Under the pieces are notes generated by a model. That model saw nothing but the letters and a program-made list of their open reading frames with translations, had not been told where the DNA came from and ran no database searches. DNA of 64,000 nucleotides from Hawksworthiomyces lignivorus (Eukaryota > Ascomycota > Sordariomycetes > Ophiostomatales > Ophiostomataceae): positions 62,001-126,000 of the forward strand of contig NTMA01000083.1 in assembly GCA_002917075.1 (NCBI GenBank), read 5' to 3'. The position numbers were made by a program, and so were the translations under genes. Positions 33,555 through 44,518 of the stretch are shown here, in pieces. Position 1 is the stretch's first letter, and each line of letters starts with the position of its first letter.

Positions 33555-33941
33555 TCAATCATCATCCTCTTCCTCGAGTGCCCGCATCCTCGCCTGGTGC
33601 CGCATGATTCTCCGCTGATTCCGAACCTCCGCCTCGTACATCCGCAGCCTGTGGTCTGCCTCGAGCATGCTTCCGAGGACCATGCCGGACATTTGGATGT
33701 AGCTGATGGTCAGCACTTGGAAATTTTCTCCATCTTTCACATCCTTTCCACCTAAAAAACAAAACACCTACACCTTGAACTGGATGGTCAGGCCTCGGTA
33801 GATCGGCGAAACGGACTGGCCGATGCCCGCCAGCACCGCAAACGCGGCCCCATACTTCAATGCCCCGTAGCCGGCACCGCGCGCAGCTTCCCAGCCAGCC
33901 GCAACGGATTCTTCGTCGCGCATGGCATTGTGAGACCGCAT
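33555..33941 (-). CDS. Small membrane protein, possibly mitochondrial (Rcf-like)
   Basis: Two exons (33772-33941, 33555-33702) give 105 aa from the ATG at 33939-33941, or 99 aa from a second ATG six codons on. A single amphipathic to hydrophobic segment, 'GYGALKYGAAFAVLAGIG', is followed by 'YRGLTIQFKVYIQMSGMVLG', 'EADHRLRMYE' and a charged, helical tail ending EEEDDD. The LT-x-QFK ... S-G-x2-x-G ... AD-x2-L pattern resembles small fungal proteins related to the N-terminal part of cytochrome-oxidase-associated Rcf2/Rcf3. That match is from memory and tentative. The intron splits the Val of FKVY and its removal is needed for the conserved stretch. Short and easily missed by gene finders. Confidence 0.72.
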
Positions 33942-34574
33942 TGTGGGTGTCGATTGCGCGCAGATGGCAATTTTTGCTTCAATTTTTGGTCTTAAGAGGT
34001 GGTACGATTGAGAGTTTTGAAAATTGTCGCGTGCCGGGCTTTGCTCTGGCATAGATGCCGACGACCAGCAGCACAGCTGGCTCCACATTGCCGAGCTGCG
34101 TCATTGCGGGGCTAGCAATACCTATCAGCGCAGTCTATCAGCGCAGTATAAGCCTAAGCACAGAGACAATATTTCAAGCCTCGTTATGACACATCTGCGC
34201 TGTAGAAGAGCATCGCAGTTCTTATAGATTATTCTTCAAGTTACCGAATGGCTTTTGTTTTAATTCTATGCCATAATCTACGATTACCTCTACCCAGACT
34301 CATGGCCTACTCTTGATAATCATTGACCCGCCACATGCATTTTGGAGGAAGTTTTCTCTGAGACTGATAGTACCGCGTACAAAAGTTCTATTCAGTGTAC
34401 ATCGCAAGAATAGCTAACCGAACAAACTCCAGACAATCTCACCCGAGATTGATTGTTCGTCTTTTTTTAATGTCCTGGCCTCTGGACCTTATGACACGTA
34501 GCCCTTTTTTTAGTCTCTTTTCCTTTTCTCTATAAGTATGCGTAGACACATTTACTTTGCTTCTCCGCATGCTG
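33942..34574. other. Intergenic region
   Basis: Holds the promoter of the small protein gene (leftward) and the 3' flank of HIS3. A GCGCAGTATCAGC-type duplication lies near 34125-34150. No coding frame supported. Confidence 0.5.
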
Positions 34575-35377
34575 TTATGCGCTCAGCGTTCCCTTGGTAC
34601 TAGGAATCTCGCCCTCCTTGCCGGCCACCCTACTAGTGGCGATGCGGACGGCCACGGCCAGGGCCTTGAAGGCGCTCTCGGCACGGTGGTGGTCGTTCTG
34701 GCCGCGCAGGCAATCGACGTGCAGGGTGATGCGGGCGCCCTGGGCGAAGCTCTGCAGGCAGTGGGGGATCATCTCGCAGCTGAGGTCGCCGATCTTCTCG
34801 CGCACGAGGCCCAGCTCGATGACGCTAAACGGCCGGTTGGAGATGTCCACCACGGCGCGCGAGAGCGCCTCGTCCAGCGGCGCGTACGCCGACCCGAAGC
34901 GCGCGATGCCCGCCGCGCTGCCCAGCGCCTTGTTGAAGGCGTAGCCGAGCGCAATGCAGACGTCCTCGGCGGTGTGGTGGTCGTCGACTGCCGGGGGAGG
35001 GGGGAGGGGGGGGGGAGGTATGTTAGATAAACATCAAAAAGAGGACAGGGAACCGTAGGAAAGACGGCAGATAAATCACACTCACTGTGCAGGTCGCCCT
35101 TGCAGGCGATGACCAGGCTCCAGCCGGCGTGCTTGGACAGCGCGTGCAGCATGTGGTCGAGGAAGCCGATGCCCGTGTGGATGCTGATGGTCTGCGACTT
35201 GCTCTTCTGGGCCGCGTGGCCGCTGCTGCCCTCCTTGTCGCCGATGAGGCTCTGCAGCCGCTCGTCCGTCTCCGGCGGGAACGCGCCGCCGTCGAGGTTC
35301 AGCGCCAGCTGGATCGACGTCTCGTTGGTGTCGCGGGCGAGCGCAGCCCACCGGGGAGCGGGCTCCGAGGAAGCCAT
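34575..35377 (-). CDS. HIS3: Imidazoleglycerol-phosphate dehydratase
   Basis: Two exons (35086-35377, 34575-34987) give 234 aa. It catalyses the sixth step of histidine synthesis, IGP to imidazole acetol phosphate, in the cytosol with bound Mn2+. Metal ligands are visible in the family motifs: '[18 protein letters not shown]', '[10 protein letters not shown]' (98-107) and '[14 protein letters not shown]'. The start '[17 protein letters not shown]' is the expected N-terminus. The intron contains G-runs on the + strand. The length fits monofunctional fungal enzymes. It is divergent from LOC1, 462 bp away, with a TGACTC core in between. Confidence 0.96.
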
Positions 35378-35839
35378 TGTAGAATCAGTGGAGGGGGGGA
35401 GAGGTAGGCAGGCAGGCAGCTGGTGAATATGACTGCTAGGAGCCGGAAGAAGGACGCCTTTCTTCTCCTGCCAAAATGGCGACCCTTTTTTCTCTTTTAT
35501 ATTAGCGGCTGCGGCGATACCATGCTCACAAATCTACATAGCGTTAGACTTTTTTTTTCTGCAGGTCCCTTCAGGCGAGTCAGAGCACTGTAATTAGACA
35601 TGATGGCAGCGGATCCACCAGTTTCGCAGGCCGTGCAGATCAGCCAATCAGAGTATACAGTGGGACCCGCGCTATTCTTTTCGCTATCGATAATAAATTT
35701 CAATGCTACAATTTTTTTTTTTTTTTTTTTTGTACTACACTTTGAACCTTTCTCCCAGCCAGCTTCTTTTTTTCTCTCTTCAAAATCCAAGTCTACCATT
35801 CGACGATTGGATTTTTCACCACAAACAGATACATACGCA
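35378..35839. other. Divergent promoter region, HIS3 / LOC1
   Basis: 462-bp head-to-head region. It contains a TGACTC core, a CCAAT box (35644-35648, + strand) and a T20 tract at 35712-35731 on the LOC1 side. No coding frame supported. Confidence 0.5.
35577..35582 (-). promoter_or_regulatory. TGACTC core, possible Gcn4/CPC1 site
   Basis: GAGTCA on the + strand reads TGACTC towards HIS3, 200 bp before its ATG. Amino-acid biosynthesis genes of fungi are commonly induced by the bZIP factor Gcn4/CPC1 through TGA(C/G)TCA. This is a six-base match only, so the call rests on context. Confidence 0.35.
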
Positions 35840-36555
35840 ATGGCGCCGACACGGACAATAAAAAATAAACATGCGGCCAACGGGTCCGGCATCAAGAACA
35901 GCCGCTCGGCCAAGTTCAGCCAGTCCGACGGCATCGTCAAGTCGAAGCGGCCCAAGGGCAAGCTGCCTGCCTCGCAGCTCAACAACAGCCGGTCCAAGAT
36001 GCTGGAGCTGCTGAGGAAGCGGAGAAATGGCAGGACGTACACCGAAAAGGAGCTCGACATCCCCAAGCTCAATACGATCACGCCCGCTGGCGTGCAGAAG
36101 CCAAAGGGCAAAAAGAAGGGCAAGGTCTTTGTGGATGACAAAGTGGGTTCTTTTCTCTGTCTCTCTCTCTCTCTCCTGTTTTTATATTTCTTCTTTTTTT
36201 CAGCATCTATTTCAGTTCAAGACGACTAACTTCTTTTCTGCAGGAGAGCATGACGACTATCATGGCGATGGTGCAGGCCGAGAAGGACGGCCAGATCGAG
36301 TCCAAGATCATGAAGGCCCGCCAGATGGAGGAGATCCGCCAGGCCCGGCTGGAAGAGGCAGAGAAGAAGGAATCCGAGCGCAAGGCCAAGTTCGACGAGA
36401 CAAAGGCCTCTCTGCGCAAGAAGCGGAAGCGGAACACCAACAAGAGCGCTGCAGGCGCCGACGACGACGTGAGCGTCGGCACTCTGGCGGCCGCGGGCAC
36501 CAAGGCTGTCAAGGCCAGTAAGAAGCGCGTGTCCTTCGCGCAGGGCACGGATTGA
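35840..36555 (+). CDS. LOC1: 60S ribosome assembly / mRNA localisation protein Loc1
   Basis: Two exons (35840-36142, 36244-36555) give 204 aa. Loc1 is a nucleolar RNA-binding factor for pre-60S assembly and, in yeast, ASH1 mRNA localisation. The protein is very basic with an N-terminal run of Lys/Arg ('[19 protein letters not shown]', '[19 protein letters not shown]'), then '[20 protein letters not shown]' and '[12 protein letters not shown]' joined across the intron. A long charged helix follows ('[20 protein letters not shown]', '[19 protein letters not shown]'). The order matches fungal Loc1 proteins. There are nuclear localisation signals throughout. Confidence 0.88.
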
Positions 36556-37054
36556 GGGGTCTAGCGTGGAAGTTCGTGAGGAGAACTTTTAGACTGCAAT
36601 GGCCTCATTCCTTGCACACAAATTTTGCGAAGAATTGACATGGCCAGAACGAAATGGATCATACACACGGCATCAAGTACTACCATAAGAGCCGCTTCGC
36701 TCTAGACAGAGCCCGAAAAGCCTGCCGTCTTTCATCGTGGGATGGCCGGCCTGAACAAAAATACGCGAGAAACTTGAGGAATTCATCTTACAGGCGGTCG
36801 CTAGACCAGAGACACATTGGGATATGCGCTGCTGCTGCTTCATACTAGATTGCCCCGTTCCCGGTTGGGCTCGAAAAGCATCACAGAAAAGAGGAAGCAT
36901 AGGAATGGGATCTCTCCGTGCAGTTGCAAAAAAGCAAGTTCTATTCTTAAAAACCGTGCATAGATACCCCATTATTTCTAGCTTTAATTCCATCTATCAG
37001 AAATTGCATCGCTTGTTCTATAATCTACCAAAAAAAGACTTCTTGCGTGTCGTA
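36556..37054. other. Intergenic region between convergent genes
   Basis: About 500 bp of 3' flanks. Short overlapping frames only. Confidence 0.5.
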
Positions 37055-38740
37055 TTATTCGTCAATCTTAATTTCCATCTTTCGTCGAAGGGGATCAAAA
37101 GACACCCCGCGTCGCTGCTTGCCGTTGAGGTTGTATTGATCGCGCGGGATAGCCTCCAAGTCGATTTCTGTGGCCATCTTGTGCAAGAAATTGGAGACCT
37201 AGCATCGTCAGCACAGAGGTTAGGAAAACGGCTTGCCTGCACACCTAGCAAACTGCTGATTGAGGGCAACTCACCGGCTTCGCATGCCATCGCCCGCCGC
37301 CTGGCTCAAACCAAGACAGGTGCCCGCCGAGAGAGGTGACGCACAGCACCGTGTAGGGGTTTTGCTTGAATTCTCCATAGGGTATGGCTTCTTCGAAGGC
37401 GATCTGAGGAAGTCAGCAGCTCGCTCTAGTCAGAGATCACGCCGTAAACGACATTAATTCTTCCGTTACGTACCGGGTCGTCTCGAGCCTGCACTGCGAG
37501 AAAGGGAATACGGATATTAAGAAGGGAATCCGAGGACGAGGCATCACGGTAGTACGCCTCTTCGGTTGGATAGCCCCAAGTCGGGCACCTAGTTGCCAAA
37601 ATCAGCACCTGTTGCACGCGTAGATACGCCGGGACTGCAGACTCACTGAACTTCTCGGTCGAATTCATAAAGCGTCCTTATCCGCATGATGCGCTCAAAG
37701 TCCAAGTCGGTGTGCTTGGTCAATGCCTCCTTGTGGCGGCTCATAAGCTTCTTCATATTTGCTGCAAAGCACAAAAAATGTGTTAGTCCACCAATGGCCC
37801 GCTACGCCACACGCTCCAGTCCGCGAAGGAGATCTTACATCCCAAGTACAGCTCGTACAGGTTTCTTCCGATGAAGGTTCTCTGCAGAGCCTTGTTGCAT
37901 ATTTGGAGATCAAAGACGTTTCCGACGACAACGGCCGCTGACAAAGGGCAGTTTGCTCCCTCTTCGCCTACGTACTAGAGCAAAGGAAAAGCAGTACCAT
38001 GTCAGCAGATTTCTTGCGCCAGCACTGGTCGGATCCGGGCTCTATCTTTAGTTTGTCTATTGTTCACGTAGGCTTACGTTGGTCAGGATGTTGGCGCCCA
38101 GGGAGAAGCCGAGGCCGAAGAGCGGGCGGTTGGGGAAGGTAGCGCGGGCCCAGGCGGCGACCTGGCGGACGTCCCAGGTGGCGCGGGCGTTGAAGAGGAC
38201 GCCGCTGGTGATGGCGCTGTTTGCGCAGCCGCGCGAGTTGACGACGGCGACGGCCCAGCCGCGGCCGTCGGCCAGCAGCGGCGCGATGCAGTGGCGCAGG
38301 TAGAGCTCGTAGGAGCCGCCCGACAGGCCGTGCAGCACGATCAGCATGGGCCGGCGGTCGTCGTCGGCTGCATCGGCGCCGCGGCCGAGGGCGGCAAACT
38401 GCTCGTCGGTGAAGTAGGCCGTGCGCGGCGGCAGCGACGGGTCCTGCTCGGCGTCGGGAAAAGGGTCGACGGCAATGTCAACGGCGAACGTGCCCGTGTA
38501 CGTCTTGTGGTCGGCGTCGAAGATGCGCCGCCGGTAGTAGACGGGCGGGGCCGCCGAGGCCACCGCGGTCCACATGGTCTGCAGGTGGCCGTTGAACAGC
38601 AGCGGGTTTAGCTGGCACGGCGGCGTGCTGTCCCGCGCGAGCTGGGCGAGGTCGACGGTGCCGCCGCCGTCCTTGGCCGCCAGCTTCAGCGGCGAGGCGG
38701 CGTGGGTGAACGAGATGCTGGCCCGGCCGAGCCACTCCAT
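37055..38740 (-). CDS. Alpha/beta hydrolase, EHT1/EEB1/YMR210W-like
   Basis: Six exons (38078-38740, 37839-37974, 37647-37761, 37474-37588, 37275-37403, 37055-37198) join in frame to 433 aa. The N-terminal 'PLLFNGHLQTMWTA' and 'PMLIVLHGLSGGSYELYLR' are hallmarks of the YheT/EHT1 group. The nucleophile elbow GFSLGAN puts Ser213 in the active site; Asp341 or Asp342 ('VQARDDP') and His371 ('LGGHLSWFE') complete the triad. Yeast relatives make or cleave medium-chain fatty-acid ethyl esters or act on acylglycerols; the substrate here is not readable. There is no signal peptide or membrane anchor. Five of the six exons are 115-144 bp and easily mis-predicted. Directly before the ATG is an A20 tract (38742-38761). 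Confidence 0.92.
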
Positions 38741-38741
38741 C

Positions 38742-38761
38742 TTTTTTTTTTTTTTTTTTTT
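38742..38761 (-). repeat. A20 tract one base upstream of a start codon
   Basis: On the minus strand, twenty A residues are followed by G and the ATG at 38738-38740. If it lies in the mRNA, it is an oligo(A) leader. It is also a slippage-prone homopolymer. Confidence 0.9.
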
Positions 38762-40291
38762 GGCTACGAAGCTGAGGCCGCCGAGATCAAAGAGGAGGGA
38801 GGGAAATTGACAGGGAAAGAAAGGAAAAGAAAAAAGAGAATTGCGCAGCCGTCCAAGATTGCAAACCCAATTATCTCAATCTCTGAGAGGCTCACTTGAG
38901 CACCAGATTAAGTTCAGTGTAATAATGAAGCTCGGTGTAATAGACTCGCCGTCTTGCTGGACACAGAGACATGCAAAACTTACAACAACGACCAAGAGCA
39001 AGAAACAAGAGCAAGCTCAACACAAAGAAAAGCGAGGAGAATCAGACAAACTTGGGCCCCAGGCCTCTGATCATACTTTTTTCTACAGCTCTATATGGGT
39101 CTGGTGGGAACAGCTTGCCGCCAGAGGCTTTTCCTTTGTCTCCATATATACGGAGTGTTGGTTGTCTGCGACTCGCCGTGCCTCGGCACAAGAACACGGC
39201 GAAATGCCCATATTTAGTAGCATTGAAAGTAACTCCACTACTATCGCCGGTGGGCACAGAGCACTAGAAACCAGAGAACAAAAATACTATTGCATTAGGG
39301 AGCACGGAGTACGGAGTACTTATGTACGAGTAATAAATCGCAGAGCACAAAGCGCAAAGCGCAAAGGTTAAAAGCGAATCCTTTCTGTTAGTCAGCAGGT
39401 TAAAAGTGACTAAGCCAAGTACGTAAGCCGCGCGAGAGAGACAGAGAGCAAAAAAGGAGCCAGGTCAGCCACACGATCAGCGCACGTACAGCAGTCGCAC
39501 AGCAGCCACACGCAAAGCAGCCACACACGCAAACAGCCTAAGCACTCGCTCGTGCTGAAGACTGCTGAGGCTACGGAGGAATTAGGCACAGGGATAGGAT
39601 GAGATGGACTGTATTATGGACTGGACAGGATCGTAGTGGTTGGACAGGCCCGCGGCTCCGTCTGTTGTGGCCCCTGCCCAGCACTGCAATTGTTCGTTCC
39701 ATCCGCTGTGGCGCAATTCACTGAGCTAAACAGTCCACTGTATTTCATTCTCTGCGTGCTCCTCTGTGTGTTCCTCTGCGGGTTCCTCTGGGTGTTCTTC
39801 TGGCATCTCGGCTCGTGACGCCCAATCTAAAACTACGCAGCACTCCCTGCGTACGTACTAATAACGGGGGACTCCACCCGAGTCGCTTTCTGAACCCGCA
39901 CCTAAACAAAAAAAAATAAAAAATAAAAAATAAAGAACGATCGTCTTTTCTCCTCTTCGCGACTCCCCACACACCCGCACAATCGCGCCGTCGCAACGGC
40001 CTCTGCCCCCCTTCTGTCGCTTTTTGTTTTCATTATTCCCCGATTGCGTTGCATCTTCCTCGATCTCGACAATTGCCGTGGGCAGTCTTTTGCTTGGCTT
40101 TCCTCGACCGTCTTCTCGGCGCTGTGCGAGTTTGTCCCCCCATTTGACGACTACCCGGACAATCGACTCCAGGCCCCAGTCTTGTGTCTGTCTCGCGCTA
40201 TCTCTCGCTATCTCTCACCGTCTTCTCGCCGTCGCGTGTTCCTTTCGCCACTTTCCAGGATCCCCTCTCGGCCTCCCTATATGCGACAACC
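38762..40291. other. Intergenic region, hydrolase / MAU2
   Basis: Head-to-head region of ~1.5 kb. It holds a doubled ACGGAGTACGGAGTACT at about 39303-39320, short CACA/GCAAAGC repeats near 39350 and 39490-39535, the 12-bp tandem at 39750-39797, and a CT-rich probable leader of MAU2 at about 40010-40290. No coding frame supported. Confidence 0.5.
39750..39797. repeat. 12-bp tandem repeat, four units
   Basis: Four imperfect units of the form CTCTGNGNGNTC in a row. Noncoding, about 500 bp upstream of MAU2. Confidence 0.75.
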
Positions 40292-40953
40292 ATGAGTGGC
40301 TCTCTGCCCCCCGGGCAGCAGGCCTTCAATGGCCAGCAGATGGTTCCCGGTTCCGTCCCCATGGCGTTTTCTCTCAGCGGGCCCCAGATGCCGCCGAACA
40401 TGGGCGGGCCCTACCAGCAGGCCGCCCGGCCTCTGCCGTCGCCGCAGTTCTACCAGCAGCCTCTCCCTCCGCACGCGGCGCATCTCTCCGGCATGAACGC
40501 CATGCATGCTCAGCACAACCACCAGCATGCCGTCCAGCACAGCCCACAGCCACCGCAGCTGCAGCTGCACCATCAGCAGCAACAGCAGCAGCAACGGTTC
40601 CAGGCACAGCAGCAGCAGCAGCAGCAGCTCCACCATCAGCAGCAGCCGTCGACGCACATGCAGTACCCCGTGCAACGCGCTCCTTCCATCGTCCAGCAGC
40701 CCACCAACGGCGCCTTTCGCTTCCAGCCAAACGGCCTGCCGATGTCCCCGAATCTGTCCGCGCCCATCTCGGTCCCCGTGCCGACGGTGCCGTCTCCCAC
40801 AAATGCTGCTCTGCCAAGCCCCATGCAGTTCCTCCCCCAGCAGCCCCAGCCCCGGTACCAGCAGCCGCAGGGCATCATCCCCCCGATGCCCATCAACATC
40901 TTCCCGAACGCGTCGCCGACGATCCAGCAGCAGCCGCCGCCGCCTCGCCCTAT

Positions 40954-40987
<34 letters not shown>

Positions 40988-43766
40988 TATCAACCACAAC
41001 AGCAGCAGCAGCAGCAACAGCAGCAGCGCCAGCTTCAGCACCAGCTTCAGCATCACCACCAGCAGCAGCAGCATCAACATCAACATCAGCATCAACATCA
41101 GCAACAGCACCAAACAGAACAACAACAACAACAACAATACCACCATCAACAACAACAACATCATCAACAACAACAGTCACCATTACTCTCTCAGTTTACT
41201 CCACCTCTTCAGCACGTCCCGCCGCCAAAACCACCACCGCAGCCACAGAAAGCTCAAAAGACGCAGCCAGCGCCCAAGCAGAGAAAGGCCTCTCAGCCTC
41301 CCAAGCCGACCCCGTCACCCCAGCAGGTCCACGCGCCAGTTCCGCCGCGGGCGCCGGTAGCGCCGCCGCGAAAACAGTCGTCCATCACACCCTCGCCGCT
41401 GCCGAGCCCGTTGCCCAAAGACAGCCCGCGCATCTCGCCGAAAGGCGCCATCCAGAAGCCGCACAAGACGTCGCGCAAGTCCAGCGTCAGCGGGGCGGCG
41501 GCCAGCGCGCCGCAGCGAAGCCCCGCCGACGCCGCCGCTCTCCTCGTCTGCGTCGCCGACGACTGCCTGGCCCGGGCGCAGGAGGCGGCTCCGGGCCTGG
41601 TCAAGTCGAAAGACGAAGGCCGGCTGCGCGAGTACTACAAGCTGCTGGCCACCGGCCTCGGCTGCCTGGACACGGCCGTGCGCAGCGCCAAGTTCCCTCC
41701 GCGGACCGAGGTGAAGATCAGGATCCGCTACGCGTCGATCTTGATCGGAGAGACGGAGAACCTCATGGACGCAGAGACTACTCTCCAAACCGCCCTGGCC
41801 ACGTGTGAGAAGGTATGTTGAAAACGCTGGCCTCAGAATTTGCGCCTGCATTTTTTGCCTTTGCCTTGGGTCGCTGACAAAAATCGCGTGACAATTTAGC
41901 ACCGGATGGCGGACCTCAAATTATATGTTCAGTTTCTCGCTATGAAGGTTCTATTTCGGAGGAGGCCCAAGGCCGCTCTGATTTCTATCCAGACGCATAT
42001 TACAGAATGTGCCGAGTATGTTTTCCCCATCTCTGCAATATTGCGCTCAAGCAGCGAGGATCAGGACGAAAAAGACAAATAGATGGCTGACAGACAAATC
42101 TATCTAGTCGGAGACAGACATACTGGACGTATGCCTTCCGCTTTCTCAAGGCGCTCTTTTATCTTCAGAGCGGGAATCCGACCGAGTCGCACGCGCTCGA
42201 CAACCTGCACGGCATAACCGTCCTGGCAGAGCAGAGGGGCGACCGCGCCGTGTACGTGCTTGCGTCTCTGCTGCAGGCCTTGTCTCTCTTCCGCACGACA
42301 GAGGGCGACGTTGTGGAGCGCGTGCAGACATGCATGGCCGCCGCGTCCAAGTACCAGCTAGACGACTCGGTTCACATCCCGCAGCTCGACGTCCTGTGGC
42401 TCCTCCTCGATCTGGCCTGCAGCCTGTATAAAAAAGACAAGGCCCTGACAGACAAGCTGAACAACCTGCAGTCGCGCCTCGAGGAGCTCAAGGAGTCTCC
42501 GCAGTGGACGGCTGATTCGTCGGAATTGCTGCTGCCTCTGAAGAAGGACGCTTCCAACTCGCAGACGATAACCGACGACACGAGCGATATCCTGCGGCCA
42601 GGAGAGTCGGCCGACTTTCTTGTACTGACGAGCTTTAGCAAGGTTGCCGCGTTCGTTTTGGGGTACGTCTTCGAAGGCTATTTTTTCTTTGGAAGAAAAA
42701 AAAAAAAAAAAACCTCCGCCAGCAAGTAGAGGCTAATTTATCTTGTGTACAACAGGTTTACATTTAGTGGCTTAACTCTGGCGCCCAAACAGCAGACCAG
42801 CGATAGGAAAAGCATGGACTACTGGACGGAGGCGTTGAAGATGGTTTCCCAAAGTAGGATTCTTTCCATTTCCCTCTCTCCCCCTCTGCACCTGTAGTAG
42901 AACGATTGTTATTAACAAAGCATTCTACAGGCGCCAATGCAAAGCCAACAACGCCACTTTTTCTCCACGAGGCTGTTGAAGAGTCTCGCTGGCGGGCGAA
43001 TACTTCGGCGTACGTCCTGGTCCTCATGGCGCTGAATGCAGCAACCCACTGCGACTGGACAAAGGTCCAAGACTGCATCAAGCAGCTCGACGAGCCTGTG
43101 AAAGAGGCCAGCGACGGGCCGCTCGACATTCTAGCCCTCTACCTGCAGGGCGTCCTGTGCCAGGGAACGGGAGAGCTGCACGACGCGCTGCAGATCTTTG
43201 AAGACCCGCGCTTCGCGCTGAATCCGGACACGAAGCCGGCGTCTAACGAAGGCCACGTGCGGCAGGAGATCACGCTGCTGGCGGCGATGAACCGGCTGAT
43301 GATCATGCAGCTGAACCGGCTGCGCGACGAGCCCAAGATCAACCAGCTGGTGGAGCAGCTGAAGCAGCTGTGTGCGAGCCACGCCAACCCGGAGATCAAG
43401 ACGACCTACAGCCTGGTCATGGCGGCCATCACGACGGACCCGCCGCTGTCCATGCACGACATCAAGACGCACATCCAGCAGGGGCTCAACGGGTCCACGG
43501 CCAGCAGCAACGCGCAGTGCCTCAACATTGCGCTAAACACGATGCGGTACCGCCTGTTTGAGAACGTCGTGGGCGAGCAGGCGCTCAAGAGCGCCAAGGC
43601 CGGGTCTACGCAGGCCAAGAAGAGCGGCAATATCCTGTGGATGAGCGTGGCCGACGGCATGCTGGCGGAGACGTACGAGGTCCTGGGCAACGCGGCGCAG
43701 GCCCAGATCTCGCGGCAGTCGGGCATCCAGTACGCAAACGAGTCCTGGCAGAGGACGCAAATCTGA
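40292..43766 (+). CDS. MAU2: Cohesin loading factor Mau2/Scc4, polyglutamine N-terminus
   Basis: Five exons (40292-41812, 41900-42015, 42108-42662, 42756-42853, 42931-43766) give 1041 aa. Mau2/Scc4 (fission yeast Ssl3) pairs with Scc2/Nipbl to load cohesin on chromatin. The TPR-like superhelix starts near residue 410: 'DAAALLVCVADDCLARAQEA', 'YYKLLATGLGCLDTAVRSAK', 'ASILIGETENLMDAETTLQT', and across joints 'TYWTYAFRFLKALFYLQSGN'. It continues to the C-terminal 'AETYEVLGNAAQAQISRQSG'. Residues ~80-300 are dominated by Gln/His/Pro, including several pure Q runs, followed by a Pro/Lys-rich linker; this part is not in yeast Scc4. The 42108-42662 exon begins after a TAG acceptor at 42105-42107, needed to restore TYWTYAFRF. 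A 14-bp tandem duplication overlaps the stop codon. Confidence 0.92.
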
Positions 43767-43778
43767 GGACGCAAATCT
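43751..43778. repeat. 14-bp perfect tandem duplication over the MAU2 stop codon
   Basis: GAGGACGCAAATCT occurs twice in a row. The first copy supplies the last codons and the T of the TGA; the second lies in the 3' UTR and preserves the same stop context. Confidence 0.9.
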
Positions 43779-44518
43779 GAGGCTGAAAGAGCAAGGCGAG
43801 ATGGACTGAGCGTGTGAAGGGAAAGAGAGAAGAAGGGTAAAGAGAGGGAGGAGAGCAGAGAAAAGAGGGAGGAGAGAGAGGAGAGAGCAGTGCCTTTCAT
43901 ACTTTGGGTACAACTTTCTTTGCTAGGATAGAGCAAAAAGTTACCTGTTTCGACTCAAAAAGCATTTTATAGGGCGTTTGTTTGTACGGCGGATTTGATG
44001 GGACGACTTGATGGGTTTGCTCGCAGCGTCTATTTTAGCAGTAGCCATATTTCTACCGTTGGTATCGGGGTTCTGCTGTGTATGAAATACTAGAGAAGAT
44101 TTTCTTTTTCTATATGAAGCTACCATCATAATGTACTCAAAATACAGTGTCTCATCCTCGTTGCGCACTACTTTTGCTGTGAAATGATATCCTTTTTACA
44201 TACGTCGTACATGTCGAAGGCGGAGGCTTGTAGTGGGGCGCTAAAAGTCATTTCGACGCCGCTATAATATGGAGTAAGCTTTGCTGTGTTAAGCAAGGCG
44301 CGTCGCGGTTGGCTGTGGCAGCTTAATAAATTTTACTATAATATAATAATAATTAAAAAAAAAAAAAAAAAACTGGGGAAAGAAACTTCAACATCTACGA
44401 AAAACGGTCTATCCCAACGTCAGTTTCTCGGCCGCAGAGACAGAGGCAGAGACAATATCCGAGACCATTCCTCTGCGGCAGCAGAGAAACTGTTTCTCTT
44501 CTCTTTTCTCTATCGACT
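43779..44518. other. Intergenic region, MAU2 / PET127
   Basis: Purine-rich GGAGAG run at about 43845-43895 in the 3' flank, then AT-rich DNA with an ATAATAATAATT plus A18 stretch near 44340-44372. Pyrimidine-rich leader before PET127. No coding frame supported. Confidence 0.5.

Noticed and set aside
44340..44372. ATAATAATT plus A18 as a retroelement poly(A) tail
   Set aside because: No element body or target-site duplication is visible beside it.
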